Shown here one piece after another: positions 1-11,635 of a stretch of DNA of 64,000 bases (positions are counted from its first letter, which is position 1; each line of letters starts with the position of its first letter). Source of the stretch: Rhexocercosporidium sp. MPI-PUGE-AT-0058 (Eukaryota; Ascomycota; Leotiomycetes; Helotiales); assembly GCA_020746875.1 (NCBI GenBank), contig JAGTJL010000014.1:1550001-1614000 (forward strand). Direction: 5' to 3'. Position numbers and translations under genes: made by a program. The notes below the pieces were generated by a model. That model worked only from the letters and a program-made list of their open reading frames with translations. It had not been told where the DNA came from and did not search any database.

Positions 1-1370
1 TACGAATATTACGACAAAAATCCTCCTCTTGGCATCGACATCTCCATCGCCTCATTCCACACTCTCCATCATACGACGCAACACAATACGGAGGATCTTC
101 ATATTTCGACAACGCGGTGATTCGTGATCTGGGATTAACTTCTTGAATCCTCGTCTGCTTCTTTCTTCGGAGAGGTGGATGGGAGAGTTACGGTTTCCGA
201 ATTCGAGGTGCTTCCTTTTGTGCTTTGAGTGGTTGCAGTTGGGATTTGGGTTGCTGATGGTTTTTTTGCTTTGCTTCTCTCTTTCTTTCCTTGTGGATTG
301 ATTGATTGATTGATTGACGGGATGGATGGTTACTCACTCTTGCACACACTTCATTCGCATTCCACTTCACATTCTCTTGTGCGGCTCGCTTTGCTTGCCT
401 TCATAGATGCACGGATTGCTGGATTGATAGAAGGATTGATCGGTAGCTAGACAGAGGGATGTTTCATACTCGGAAGACTTCTCGATGGGACCTTGGTGAG
501 AAGAATCTCGTTGGGGCGGGCGGACTTGTATTTGCTTCTACTCATTTCTGCTCTTTTCTTTCCCTTTCTTTGGGTGTTGCTTGCGTTGGGTGGGGAGTTA
601 TCTCTGGATGGATGGAGGGATGGATGCTTCGACTTGAAGCTTTCCTTTGATAGACGGATGGGATGGATAGTTGTCAGAGATGATGATTACTACTACTACT
701 AGAGGAATGCGAGAAATGCAAATGAAAATGCTCTTCTACTAAACGGTTTTGATATGCGGAAATGTGATTTGATGATGCGAGGTAAGTAATGATACTTGTG
801 ATTGAGAGCTTCATTTTTCGCTTCTGCTACAGTAGGTCTGGATATGTATCTGGAATTATATCTGGAGGTGTATTCCTATTCCGGAAGTTGGAGTCATTTC
901 TTGACGGACAGGCTCAATGGCTCTCTTTAGGTACTGTACTGCCTGATTGTTGGTCGTTAGTAATTATGCTCGAGACTGGAATTGCCTTGGCTGGATTTGA
1001 GTTGAGTTGAATTAATTGACTTCGCAGTTTCCGATTTCGAACTCGCTTTCGGCATGCGTGGGTATTCAGCTAGAATGGTTATCGATTCGCATCTAGGCCT
1101 GGTAGGTTTGAAGTTCAAGCTTTACGTATTGCTTTTGGAATATTGGCAAACTCCATTCGCCTCGCTTACTCTTGTACTAAATAGTCTTACTCTTACAAAA
1201 GGTCGATTCGATGCTATACTTGCTCTCAAGAAGATCGAAGCCGCCTCTATTTGGTACCGATCAACCCCAGAACCTGCTTGTAGTCTCAACTGCGTAGCCC
1301 GCTGCCCCCCAAATCCCATGCTCCAAATTACCCTTGTAGCCGATCCCAGCCAAGATCCCCGAACCATACT
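1..1370. other. Intergenic stretch with short tandem repeats
   Basis: I see no convincing gene here. Reading frames are short and have no recognisable domain. The stretch holds simple repeats: about five GATT units around 296-316, GGAT-type units at 604-625, and a short TAC run near 688-701. It probably carries the 3' flank of the reductase gene to its right plus flank of a gene beyond the left edge. Confidence 0.6.
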
Positions 1371-3365
1371 TTACTTCAGCAGTAGCTCCCACAACCCCTC
1401 CCTCTCAACATACCCATGATGAATAATATTAACCAACCAATACCCCTCTCGACATCCATCCACCACCCTCTTACTCACGCTCCTAGCAGGATACACGCGT
1501 CCCCACTCGCCCCAGATCCCAAACGCCTCTTCCGCCCATGCCCGGAAACTAACCTCCTCGATAATTGTCGGCGTGATGATCTCCTTGCCGGGAAACGCAC
1601 CCCAAGTCACAGCATTTGTGCTGCCACTGCCACTACCAGCATCTTCAGGGGAGTTAGGCGAGGATGAGAGGAAGGATCCGGATGCGTTGGACGCGTACCA
1701 TGATATGGTGGGTGCGACAGATGGGGATGTGAGTTTAGCGTGGAGGGTTTCCCAATCTCCTACCGGGATGAAAAGTTCCACAAACGCTTTCTGGAAGACA
1801 AACCCGTTCTTCGGGCCCCAGCCGAAGATAGGGTCGGTGGACTTCAGGCCATTGACAGCAGGTTGGGACGCTACCGTCCACCAGCCTTTCTGGTTGAGTT
1901 TCAGGAGCTGCGATTTGATCGTGTTTGTTTCCTCGTTAAGACCTTCTTCGCTCCAGGGCAGAGCGGAGATGGACCCTTCGATATGCCGGATGAAGAGAGA
2001 GGTTATGTCTTCAGTGGAGGTTGGGAAACCCCAGAGCTTGATGGCTTGGTTGACTGACATGTGTAGACTTACGCCGTAGCCGTCGATTTCACCATAGGCA
2101 GGAGAGCGCGCATCTCCCCAGCGACCGTTAGGGAAATCATCCCATGTTGCTTCACGGCCGAGAGAGCCTTCACCTTCGGAGATGGCGAGCGTGTTCGCTC
2201 GAGTGTTGACTGGTTCGGCTGGGATGGCGGCTTCTCCTGCGGTGGTTTCGCGGTCTGGGTTGGATGTTTTGGGACCGCTGATTATAACTCTGTTGTGAGG
2301 ATCTGAACCAATCGAGCTTTGGCGGCGTGAAGGTCGTTTGTGTGATGAGCCGTTGATTCGAAGGGATTCTAACGAAGAAGGGACGTCTAGAATCGCGATT
2401 TCCGAGTCCAGTGGTGATGAGGGAATAAGATTTGTCCGTTCCAAAATAAAAGCTACTGCTTTCTCCAAGTTCAAAGTATAGAAATGGAACCCTCTTGGTC
2501 CAGGCGCAGGTTTCTTCTGGATGTGCGTAACAATCTCACTCACAACATCCACACCAACCTTCTTGACCATCTCATCATCCCCTCTAACGTGGTCTAATCT
2601 TGCCATAACATCAGACGGCATCCTCGCATGACTCAACTTCGTCGTCCGCTTGATCATCTGATAGCTCTGAATAGGCATCATGCCCGGTATAATGGGAATA
2701 CTCTTAAAAGCACCACTCTCATGCTCCCTCAACCGCTTCTCAAAACCATCATAAGCATCGACATCAAAGAAAAGCTGCGTCATGATGAAATCCGCACCAG
2801 CCTGCACCTTGCCCACCAAATACGGCAGGTCGTGCTCGAGGCTTTGTCCCGCAGGATCACTTTCGTCCGCATGTCCCTCTGGATACGCCGCCACACCAAT
2901 ACAGAAGTAATCCCCATACTGCTTCCGGATATACCTCACCAGATCGACCGCCCACTCAAACTCCTCCTCAGCATCCACGTCCCCATTCTCGCCCACATCT
3001 TTATACTCCTCACTCCTAGGTGGATCTCCCCTCAAAGCCAGAATATTCCTGATTCCCAATGCCTTCGCATCTTCCAGTGCCTGATCCACCAACTTCCGAC
3101 TCATGTTTGTGCAGGTCAGATGTAGACATGTCGTGAGGCCTAGCTCACGCTGGCAGAGCTCGGCCAGCTCGAGTGATTTCGTGGCTGTTGATCCGCCGGC
3201 ACCCCAGGTTACGGTTATGAAGAGGGGTCGGAGGGCACGCGACATGCGGTCGAGACGGGCGCGGAGGTTCGAGGATCCCATTGTTGTTTTGGGGGGGAAG
3301 AATTCGAGGGAGAAGTAGTTGGAGCCTGGGGGGAGGGCGGCGATTTTGTCGGTGATTTTCTCCAT
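1371..3365 (-). CDS. MET12: Methylenetetrahydrofolate reductase, MET12 type
   Basis: A single uninterrupted frame of 664 residues. The enzyme reduces 5,10-methylenetetrahydrofolate to 5-methyltetrahydrofolate in the cytosol, supplying the methyl group for methionine synthesis. The N-terminal catalytic barrel shows EFFPPKT (residues 21-27), TVTWGAGG (51-58) and LRGDPP (about 111-116). The C-terminal half carries the eukaryotic regulatory region, with blocks such as GREATWDDFPNGRWGD. The sequence ITVTWGAGG and the overall order match yeast Met12 better than Met13, and most filamentous fungi have one gene of each type. A longer reading frame runs upstream to 3593, but its extra 76 residues look like translated leader. 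I chose ATG 3365 because the conserved family start (MEKITDKI) lies there. The linker at about residues 375-450 is low in complexity, as usual. No intron is needed. Confidence 0.95.
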   Translation of the reverse strand: MEKITDKIAALPPGSNYFSLEFFPPKTTMGSSNLRARLDRMSRALRPLFITVTWGAGGSTATKSLELAELCQRELGLTTCLHLTCTNMSRKLVDQALEDAKALGIRNILALRGDPPRSEEYKDVGENGDVDAEEEFEWAVDLVRYIRKQYGDYFCIGVAAYPEGHADESDPAGQSLEHDLPYLVGKVQAGADFIMTQLFFDVDAYDGFEKRLREHESGAFKSIPIIPGMMPIQSYQMIKRTTKLSHARMPSDVMARLDHVRGDDEMVKKVGVDVVSEIVTHIQKKPAPGPRGFHFYTLNLEKAVAFILERTNLIPSSPLDSEIAILDVPSSLESLRINGSSHKRPSRRQSSIGSDPHNRVIISGPKTSNPDRETTAGEAAIPAEPVNTRANTLAISEGEGSLGREATWDDFPNGRWGDARSPAYGEIDGYGVSLHMSVNQAIKLWGFPTSTEDITSLFIRHIEGSISALPWSEEGLNEETNTIKSQLLKLNQKGWWTVASQPAVNGLKSTDPIFGWGPKNGFVFQKAFVELFIPVGDWETLHAKLTSPSVAPTISWYASNASGSFLSSSPNSPEDAGSGSGSTNAVTWGAFPGKEIITPTIIEEVSFRAWAEEAFGIWGEWGRVYPARSVSKRVVDGCREGYWLVNIIHHGYVEREGLWELLLK

Positions 3366-4310
3366 GGTGGGTGTTCGTTTGTGGGTGACTAAATGGAGAT
3401 GATGGAGTGTTGGGGGATCAAGTGTTCGGACTGAGATACTTGATCTATGTACGTTTTGGACGTGCTTTGGTGTAGTGAAAGCGTTGTGTTGTGAGGTTGT
3501 AAAGTTGTCGGGGAGGACGAGGCTGTTGATACAATTGGTTAGTAGTGGGGTAGGAGGGGAGGGGTTTTTTTGGTGGCACGCCAAGAATTGCACCCCAGGA
3601 CATGATGAGTCCGAGTGTATCAGCTCAACTCCATGACATTGACATTGTTATATTCAGTTCATAGTCCTCCACTAAACAGAGAAAATTCGTAATGATCTTT
3701 ACACCTTATCGATCAAATGCCGAGGGAAGCCCAAACCACCTCTTATACACGTCCAGGCTATGAGTGAGGCTGTCCTTGTATTAAAGGTAGCTAAGTAGCT
3801 TTATGGGCAAGTTCGAACAGGGCGTCATAGATGAAAGTGAGAGATTCTGTTCAACTTTCCTTGCGGCCAAACAATCAGTCCCTCAAGATATCCTAATCTC
3901 TTAACGACTCCGCCCTCGGTCTCAGCGCATTCGTCCGGACCTTCACAAAGACACAAAGAGAATCTACAGACTCGGTCGTCGTTTACAACAAAACTCGAGA
4001 CATCCAGGCATGCCAATACACACACACATCACACCAGTCTCGGCGACGCAGCTCAAGCACAGAAACTAGCTATAGCTATATTCACAGAACAGCGGGAATG
4101 TCTATTATTGGTTAGAATAAGCAAGTGGATTGTCTTCCTCCCTCCCCGTCCATTACACAAGACACCTCAATGGCTCTCATATGAATTTTGGCGGTTTAGC
4201 GTACAACCTGAATCATACAAACATATCTATCTAAAGATTACTTTCCCACAAAACCCGTGCTACCTAGACGCTTCTGCTTTACTACTACGTATTCGGCCGA
4301 CCCTTCCCTC
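3366..4310. other. Intergenic, upstream of the reductase gene
   Basis: This is the 5' leader and promoter of the reductase gene, followed by a stretch in which I recognise nothing. Short frames on both strands lack known domains. Confidence 0.5.
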
Positions 4311-4913
4311 ATGTCTTCACTTTTTCGACTTAGACAAGTTCTTCGAGGAAGATTGGGTAAGTACATCATCACCAAAGAAATCCAAGACACTGTCTGGTTC
4401 GCAAAGTAAGTTCATAATTAGGATCAATAAGGCCATTTGCATGAGAGGTAGAACTCACTACTAACTCCTCACTCCGGATAGAAACCAGGCTGGGGAAATG
4501 TGGTCCGTTCTGAATCCTAACTCAGAAGCGAATAGAGAGTGCTAATCTCCCACTTGTAGCTTATAAGTCTTATCTACGGCGGGAACTTCACCCTTTTTCG
4601 CCCCCACACCGTCTCTTCTAGCCATGAAGAGTACGGCTTGGAGGTCCTCAAACGGCACTTCCGATATTTCGGTCCGTTCCCTGCGAAATATGAAGAGATT
4701 GCGAGTCCACAGACCATCGCCGCCATTCTGTACCTCATGGAGGAGATTCCCCAATCACAAACAACACCATTCCATAGAACGACCGAGAAGGAGGCCTGCC
4801 AGAAGGATAAAGAGCTTATTGGGAAAATCATGATGTTAGATTGGAGGGACAGGCCGACCGCGGGAGAGCTGTTGGAGAATGAGTGGTTTAAGGAAGATGG
4901 GAAAGAGGAGTAA
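4311..4913 (+). pseudogene. Protein kinase pseudogene lacking its catalytic core
   Basis: Two ends of one kinase-like gene survive. The 5' part starts at ATG 4311 with MSSLFRLRQVLRGRLGKY and has a plausible intron, donor GTAAGT at 4406 and acceptor TAG ending 4481. The joined frame continues as AKNQAGE and then stops at 4543-4545. From about 4563 another frame reads SLIYGGNFTLF, VLKRHFRYFGPFP, KIMMLDWRDRPTAGELL and ends at 4913. This is the C-terminal lobe of the same family, a fungal kinase of about 330 residues that is widespread in Pezizomycotina. The glycine loop, catalytic HRD and DFG segments, roughly 200-250 codons, are missing between the two parts. The simplest reading is an internal deletion. 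The C-terminal half is well preserved, so the loss may be fairly recent. Family assignment rests on my recollection of related proteins. Confidence 0.75.
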
Positions 4914-5513
4914 ATGAATGTCAGACTTGCGCGAGCTTAAGCGGCGGGAAACAATCTCGCCCAAGTCCTCCGCTTAGTTCACGTCTTTCGTTCATTACAG
5001 CAATGACGACTATCTTCTTCAATGGCTACATAACATTGGCTGAGATACAAAGACACTCTTGGAGGAAGAAGTTGAATCTTGGAGACAGAGCTGGAGATTG
5101 TCCATTATAAATGTTCGTTTTTGAAAGGTGAGCCGAAGATAGCTACTGTCTAAAGAACTTTAGCAGAAAATCATTTCGCATTAGTTCAAATATAAAATTA
5201 AATTAAAAATAATTAGGATTAGAGAGTTTTAAAAGCGATTACATCTTTGGAAATTTTTAATTATGGCGATACTGGATTGTGCTCTCGACCCCCCATCCAT
5301 CACGAGCCGTCACAAATGTACTTGCTACCTATCGTCATTGTTCGCCATAGATGCATCTGCATGAATTTCTAAATTCTCGTATATCATTAAACCATAACCG
5401 TGACAAAGTCAAAAATATTCTACCGTACCTATCGTAAAGCAAGCCCGTACCTCCAAACAGGAAGCCTCTTCAGACACCTAGCTTGTCTACCTACAAGACT
5501 TATCAATCCAGAC
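4914..5513. other. Intergenic, AT-rich
   Basis: No gene is seen. The segment around 5180-5260 is markedly AT-rich (runs such as AAATTAAATTAAAAATAATTAGG), which fits a 3' flank between convergently placed units. Confidence 0.5.
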
Positions 5514-7613
5514 CTAACAAGCCATGCCCATACCCAAATCACACAACTCACCCACATCCGCCTCATTTATCTCAGGCTCAATATCCTCCATCTCCTTCTT
5601 ACTCTTAATCAACCAGAACGCCTTAATCCCCTCCGCAAACCTCTTACTACTCTTCTCGACCTCCTCCTCCGAGACAGCTGCAAAGCACAGCCGGAAAAAC
5701 TGCCACCCCTTCTCCTCTCTAATCTCCTCCGTAGGACTGAACACCGCCCCCGGACTAGCCAGCACGAGATACGGCTTCGTAGTCAAGAAGACCCAGAGAA
5801 GTTCTGACATCTTAGGACCGGGGATGACGCCTGCTAATGGGTGCGTGTCATAGTGCATGTGCACCCACACGAACATCCCCGCGCGCGGCCAGTCAAAGGA
5901 GTACATCTTCGTCTTGGAGATGACAGCCCAGTCTGCATCAGCAGTGCGGTTCGGCGTCTTCTGCTTGAGTAAGAACCGGCCTTCTTCAAGACTGCTACAC
6001 ATCCTATTCATGCGGTTCTCGTAGTTCCCGCGTAGACCGGCTAGCCAGCGGACCCAGCCGTCGGTCTGCCAGCCTGTGAAAGCCACCTGCTCTTTCTTGG
6101 ACTTCTTTGCGAATTCCGCCATGGCTGGTTGAGGGCCCATGATGAGCTCCGAGATCATGGATTGGACGAAGCCGGAGGGTTGTTGAGTCGAGCATTCTGT
6201 GATTCGGAGGATACGTTCGACGATTGCGGGTTGGGCGGTGATCCAGCCGAGTCTGCAGCCTGGAGCGACGGTCTTGGAGAAAGTGTCGAGACGGACTACG
6301 CGGCCGTCATAGTCGACGTTGAGGTATGAAGGCACGAGACTGTCTATAAATGGATAGCCGGACTTCTTGGCGAAGTTATGGATGGGTTGAGGGGCTGGCG
6401 TAGGGAGGTTCCGCATCTCGGCTTCGTGGTCAGCTGCAGATGGGTATTGCAGGTACCAGTATGGGTCGTCTTCGATGATGATCACGTCGTACTTGCTGCA
6501 GAGGGCGTAAATGTCCTTGCGGCGTTGTACGGAAAGTGTACCACTAGTAGGGTTCTGACCGATGCTGCGGAACGTCAATATCACTTCATCCATCCAACTT
6601 ATACATCTGTACCGTCGTAGAGACAGGCATGGAATGGAATGAAATACTCACGTAACCGTATACATCAAATGCGGCCTCTTCCCCTTCGACTCATCCCAAT
6701 TCTCAAGCACGTCCTCCAACCCACCAGGACCACTGGGAAGCATACCCTCCAAATCAATAGCCACGGGCACAATCTGCACGCCTCGAGGAGCAGCCGCCTG
6801 CAAAGCATTCATATACGCAAACTCCTCACACAACATCCCAGGTCGTTCACGTATCCAATCCCTCTCCTCACTCCATGCATTCGTGAAAGCCTCCAGCGTC
6901 TTCGCCATGCCATCCGTACTTCCACACGTGAGATTGATCTCAGGCCCGCCCGCGTAGGGGACATTGGGATGGAGAACCTCGCGGGTGAATTGGCGCAGGA
7001 AGGAGAATAGTGGTGGGTAGCCTTGCGCGGTGCCATATTGGAGAGCGCTCGTGAGGTCGATCTTCTGGATAGGGTTTGCCACGGCGGATGTGTGTGGTAC
7101 TGTGATGTGCGTGGAGGATGTGACATCTCTGCCGGTCTTCTGGAGGCTGGCCGCCTCAAGTTTCTGCGAGAGGAGGTCTTTGCTGGGGTCGTTGGGGTCG
7201 TTGGGTGTGGGTGTCCAGCGCTGGGGTTGCGCGGTCTGGGCTTCGAGGGTGTCGAATGGGAAGAGGGAGGCATTTGGTAGACCTGAAGGATAGAAGTATA
7301 TATCAGCATCATTGATCCATTGATATCTATCTAGGTAGATAGGGATAGTAGTAAGGCAAAGCAAGGCGATAACGACGAGGATGGTTGTTGTAATCCACCC
7401 CACCTTCAATCAACACCGAGATGCATGGAATGAAGACTCACCACCTGCCAGGTTTCCAATGCCTGGGATCTGGAAATACTGATAGAACTTCTTGATTGCA
7501 CTCTCCTTTCTCGCGGCTGTGACTCTGGAAAGGTGATGGCTGAGATCCAATGGTGGTTTGGGACCGGATTGCTCTGTTGCCTCGCGCTGCGAGACGTATT
7601 CGAAGTCCGCCAT
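5514..7613 (-). CDS. Aromatic amino acid aminotransferase (ARO8-like, class I/II PLP enzyme)
   Basis: Three exons: 7442-7613, 6652-7282, 5514-6564, giving 617 residues. The introns have donors GTGAGT and acceptors CAG, and the frame is continuous across both (NLAGG/LPNAS and MYTVT/IGQNPTSG). The enzyme transfers amino groups between aromatic amino acids or 2-aminoadipate and oxo acids, using pyridoxal phosphate. Visible motifs are QNPTSG (about 270-275), the cofactor-contact block EDDPYWYLQYP (about 298-308), and the Schiff-base lysine in DTFSKTVAPG (about Lys364), followed by CRLGWIT. Yeast Aro8 and Aro9 are near 500 residues, so this protein is about 100 longer. Much of the surplus is an insertion after the N-terminal block and a longer tail. 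It is clearly a Aro8/Aro9/Kat-II-like fold type I transaminase; the preferred substrate cannot be read from sequence. Confidence 0.9.
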
Positions 7614-8545
7614 CTTTGCCTCCTTGCTTCGACCTTGACTTGCTCTAAGGTACCAAGAGAGAAGTATGTAGCAGAGAAAGTCTTATCCGTACTCGATATT
7701 CCAAGTAATGAATGAATGGATGATTCCAAGAGGAAGAAAGATGTGAAAGAGAAACGGATTCGCAATCGATAGAATGAATTACTGATCTGGATCTGGGGAG
7801 ATGGGGAAGTGTAGTCGTCGTAGTCGGTTGACGAGCTGCCCGATAAGGAAGAGATAATAAAGATAATTAGCTCTACCGAGTAGTACCTAGCTCAGTAGTG
7901 CTTATTATGGAGATAAAGCTCAAGAGATGGATATGATACGTCGAGACCTACAGTACAGTACATGTGAGCTGTACCTTACCTACCCCACTCTCACCGTACT
8001 TATCTGAACGCCGTGTTTTGTCTGGGAATCATTGAGTTTTTCTTACAAAGCATGTCCGCCGTCCGGGCTAAATGGTCGGCATTCGGAAGCAGAAGTCATC
8101 CCGTGCCTGGGTTGGACCTTGTCTAGGCTTGAATCATGATTAGTTGACAGGTGCGATGGCTGCACTAGAGTACTGGGAGCAAGAAGAGTAGTTGTAGCTT
8201 CACGAATTAAGGCTTCGCTGAGCGGTGCTTTGTGAAAGAGGAGTCGCTGGTGGTGGTTGGGCAAGGTGATGAGAGTAGGATATCGCGCCAGATGTCGACA
8301 GAATGATGAATGAAAGATGAGAGGAGAAGCTTGTTATTGGTCCCCCAAGACTGGATTCCCCGCTCAGGAACACTACTAGCAGATGACATCCGCTTGCCAG
8401 GTCACACTCTGCTCAATTTAACCCCTTTTCATTCGCTTAGTATGTTGTGCTCGAGCATCAAGCTATCGGACAGGGACAAGAGGTATCTGGCAATGAGAAA
8501 AAATTGGTATCTACAAAACGATACGGTCGTGCCCAAGTGCATCCC
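7614..8545. other. Intergenic: promoter side of aminotransferase, 3' side of the gamma-tubulin complex gene
   Basis: No coding sequence is supported. It contains the upstream region of the aminotransferase gene and the terminator side of the GCP5-like gene. AT-rich tracts at 7845-7920 carry TAGCTC and TAGTACC repeats without clear function. Confidence 0.5.
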
Positions 8546-11386
8546 TCACCGATACCCCATTGTTCCATTCCCCAACCCTGACTCCAAAATGTCACCCAGC
8601 GCCTCCCAAGATCTCGCCTCGTCTCCCCCGCCAGCCCTCGCAACACCCTTCAACCCACTAGCCACAAACTTCACCAACCTATCAAAATCGGCCTTCATTT
8701 TCCTCAACTTTTCAATGTACGAAATCTCTTCCTTCTCTTCACCGAAAGCCGAGGACAGAATACTCAGATCAACATCGACATCCTCGTTGTCTTCGTCGGA
8801 ACTGGAATCCATGTCCTTCTTTGTTGATTTTGGGATTTTCATGAATTGCTTGGCTTTCTTCCGAGGTGTTTGTAGGCCGAGACTTGCCATTGAGAGATCC
8901 ATCATTTCTTGTTGGTGTTCCAGGGATTCTTTGCTGGCGGCTGCGTTGGCGGCTTGAGCGTCCTCGAGCTTGATTCCCAGATCGAGAATTTTGAGGATGG
9001 TCTTGTGGATCAACTCCAATTTGCTCCCGAGAAGTGCTTGATCAATTGCCGTTTTGATGTAGGTTGAGTGCACCTGAATCATAGCATCAACGTCCTCTGC
9101 TGCTTCCAGATCGGTCCTCATTTTCTGTGATAGCGGATCCAGGACGAGCGAAGTCAGGTAATAGTAGAGCATCTGGTTGAACCACAAAAGTCCGGTCCGT
9201 AAGACGTAGTAGATCGCTCGCTCGTCAGTGCTACTGTTGTTGGTAAGGCGATCAGAAATCAGACGCTGTCGCGTGAGGATGTGAGCGCTGCGTCGGATTT
9301 GAAGAAGGAATGTGAAGATCCGTCTGTACGATGTGATGGTGAGTGGTGTAAGTATGATTTGGATTGGCCACGAGAGATGGTATTTGAATTCCAGGATAGC
9401 CAGAACCTTCACAGTTCTTCTGCAATTTGCGACATCGCGGTGCTTGCGAGGAATTGTCAGGATGTTGGTTCGAAGTCGGTCTGGATTCACTGATGAGATT
9501 GTGCCAAAAGTGCCCTGGGAAAGTTCGGTGAGGGTAAATCGGTCATTCCAGGATGCGTTCAGAGTATCGAGTTTGTCGAAGACATTGTTTGTGAAGGCTG
9601 ATGCTGTGATTCCATCGGCCATGAAATAGATGTAAGAGAAAGCATCCAACGACGTTTGGAGACCACAGGAATCGAATAGAGTCTTCCGCAGTATGGATGA
9701 TGCATGATGATGTTTGCTCTGGACCCAGCCGTCGAAAGCAGTATCGAAAAGCTCTGGGAAAGGAGCAAGCCGAACCGAAGGGTGGCACACCGTATCAAAA
9801 TCCAGAATTGGCTCGGCTCCTCCTGTAGACCGAAGCGACTCGTATTGATTCAAATGCTTGAGCACCACCACACTTTTTCCAGTGTTGAATATCTTGTTTG
9901 CAGCAGCTTGGAGGAATTTGGGCGCATGCAAAATACCATCTTGAGTCCTCCGAATCTTAAATCGAGATTGCCACAGAGAAGACAGCTCCACTTCCCCAGT
10001 TGCCTCTGAGACGAAGAATACCTTGTCATCATTCGCCAATTGCCCTTCTTCCATCCAAGTCCTGATCGGTCGTAGATACATTCGGAAGCAGTCGAAAAAG
10101 ATGCGTCCCATGAATTCATAAGTTTCCTCATCTCCATTCATCTGTGAGGTGCAAGTGTCGTCGTATATCATTTCCAAATACCGAAACGCGTGCGCATATC
10201 GCTCAGTATCCAGCTTCTTCAAGATACTGGATAAACGAATGAGAGGAAGCACGTGAGAAGCTAGTTTGGCTTGCACGCTCAGAAGGCTGACCACAATGTC
10301 TTTGGTAGGTGAGATGAACTGCTGTTGGATCTCTGACAGCCGGCTATCGAAGTTTTGGATTCGATCCAGTAGAGTGCTTTGCAAAATTTGGAGTAGAGGA
10401 ATGCTTTGGGGAGATTTGATCCATAATCGGAGACGAGCAAGGCAAGATCCATCATCCGCAAACGACTTAGCAAGCTTGAAGAATGCCTCTGCAGATGCAT
10501 GCTTTAGCGCATAGCCCTTCGAAGGCCGAACCATTGTCGGCTGTTTGGGGTCGGTCTCAAACAGTGAAGTTGGTAGCCCACTAAGCATGAAAAGAACTTC
10601 CCGAATAGCCTGGAGCTCAGTGATGCTTTTCTTGACAGTTTCCAATTTCACTCCAGAGACACTTGGAGTCTTCTGCCAAAATTGTTGTTTTCGTAGTTCG
10701 TCCAGAGCAAGCTTATCTATGGTATCAACGGCATGCTCATCTGGTCGCCTATTGAACTCATCTTCTACACTCGACTGGGCAGTTGTGTTCGTCTGTTCAG
10801 ATACGTCCGATCGAGAATCCTCACACCAATCTTCGCCATCCGAATCCCCACCAGCGAAGTCAACATTCCGCCATACACTCTTCTCTCGTAGAAGGGGATC
10901 TTCTGCGACAAGGTTTTTCCATTTCAATGTTGGCCCTGTATCTGGTTCTGGCTCCTTTAAGAAATCCAACTTTTCCAATTTCGACTTCGACACTGGCTGG
11001 TCCGATAGCTCGAGAAGCAGATGTAGGATTTCTGGTGTCCATTTTACCTCCAAAGACGATAACTTGTCAAGTCGCTCTCTCAGTGCATCTGCCAGCGGGT
11101 CTTCATTGTACACTCGCAACTTCTCCTCCAAACCTTCGAGTTGACTTGTGACATCGAACTGGTTTGTCCGCGGGTAGTTGTGGAATCGTAGAGCTCGAAG
11201 GGCACTTTCTCGGTGTATGCTGAATTTGGCCTGATCTGACTATGATAAGTGTTAGGGAAGAATAGAGACGTGGGAGTGTTTCGTTTGTTATGACTAGACC
11301 CCAGATCTGCCTACCTTTGCGGATGTAGAAGTGAGCAATTCTACAAGCTCATCAGTAAGCGCACCAAGCTTTAAAACATGCGCCAT
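8546..11386 (-). CDS. Gamma-tubulin complex component, GCP5-like (Spc97/Spc98 family)
   Basis: Two exons: 11315-11386 (MAHVLKLGALTDELVELL...) and 8546-11239, giving 921 residues. The intron has donor GTAGGC and acceptor TAG, and the join is in phase (TSAK/SDQAKF). Members of this family build the gamma-tubulin ring complex, which nucleates microtubules at spindle pole bodies. The N-terminal third contains WKNLVAEDPL and an acidic linker. From about residue 210 there is the grip domain region (LQAIREVLFMLSGLP; later FDCFRMYLRPIRTWMEEGQL). The C-terminal half holds the grip2 region (KHLSWPIQIIL-like segment, YYLTSLVLDPL). The order and the segment around RPIRTWMEEG favour GCP5 over GCP4 or GCP6, but this subtype call is an inference. 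A serine/aspartate-rich acidic insert (DSSSDEDNEDVDVD) near the C-terminus is typical of the fungal proteins. Confidence 0.85.
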
Positions 11387-11635
11387 TGTCCGTAATCATC
11401 AAGTCAAATGTCAACACATAGTCTTTCCCTCTTTGGCATTATTGCCAACACGCGCCTAGGACGACGCGCCGGCATGATGGAAATCTCGGCCTAAGGCACT
11501 TGCACATGTTGATGAGATTCGAAAGCGGCAAGTCCCGTTTAGGGGATCAATCGAGGTCCTGAATCCTGATACGCGGCGCAGGGACAGGCACAACTCTTTT
11601 TTTTTTTGTTGGAGCGATACAACACTCTACACATC

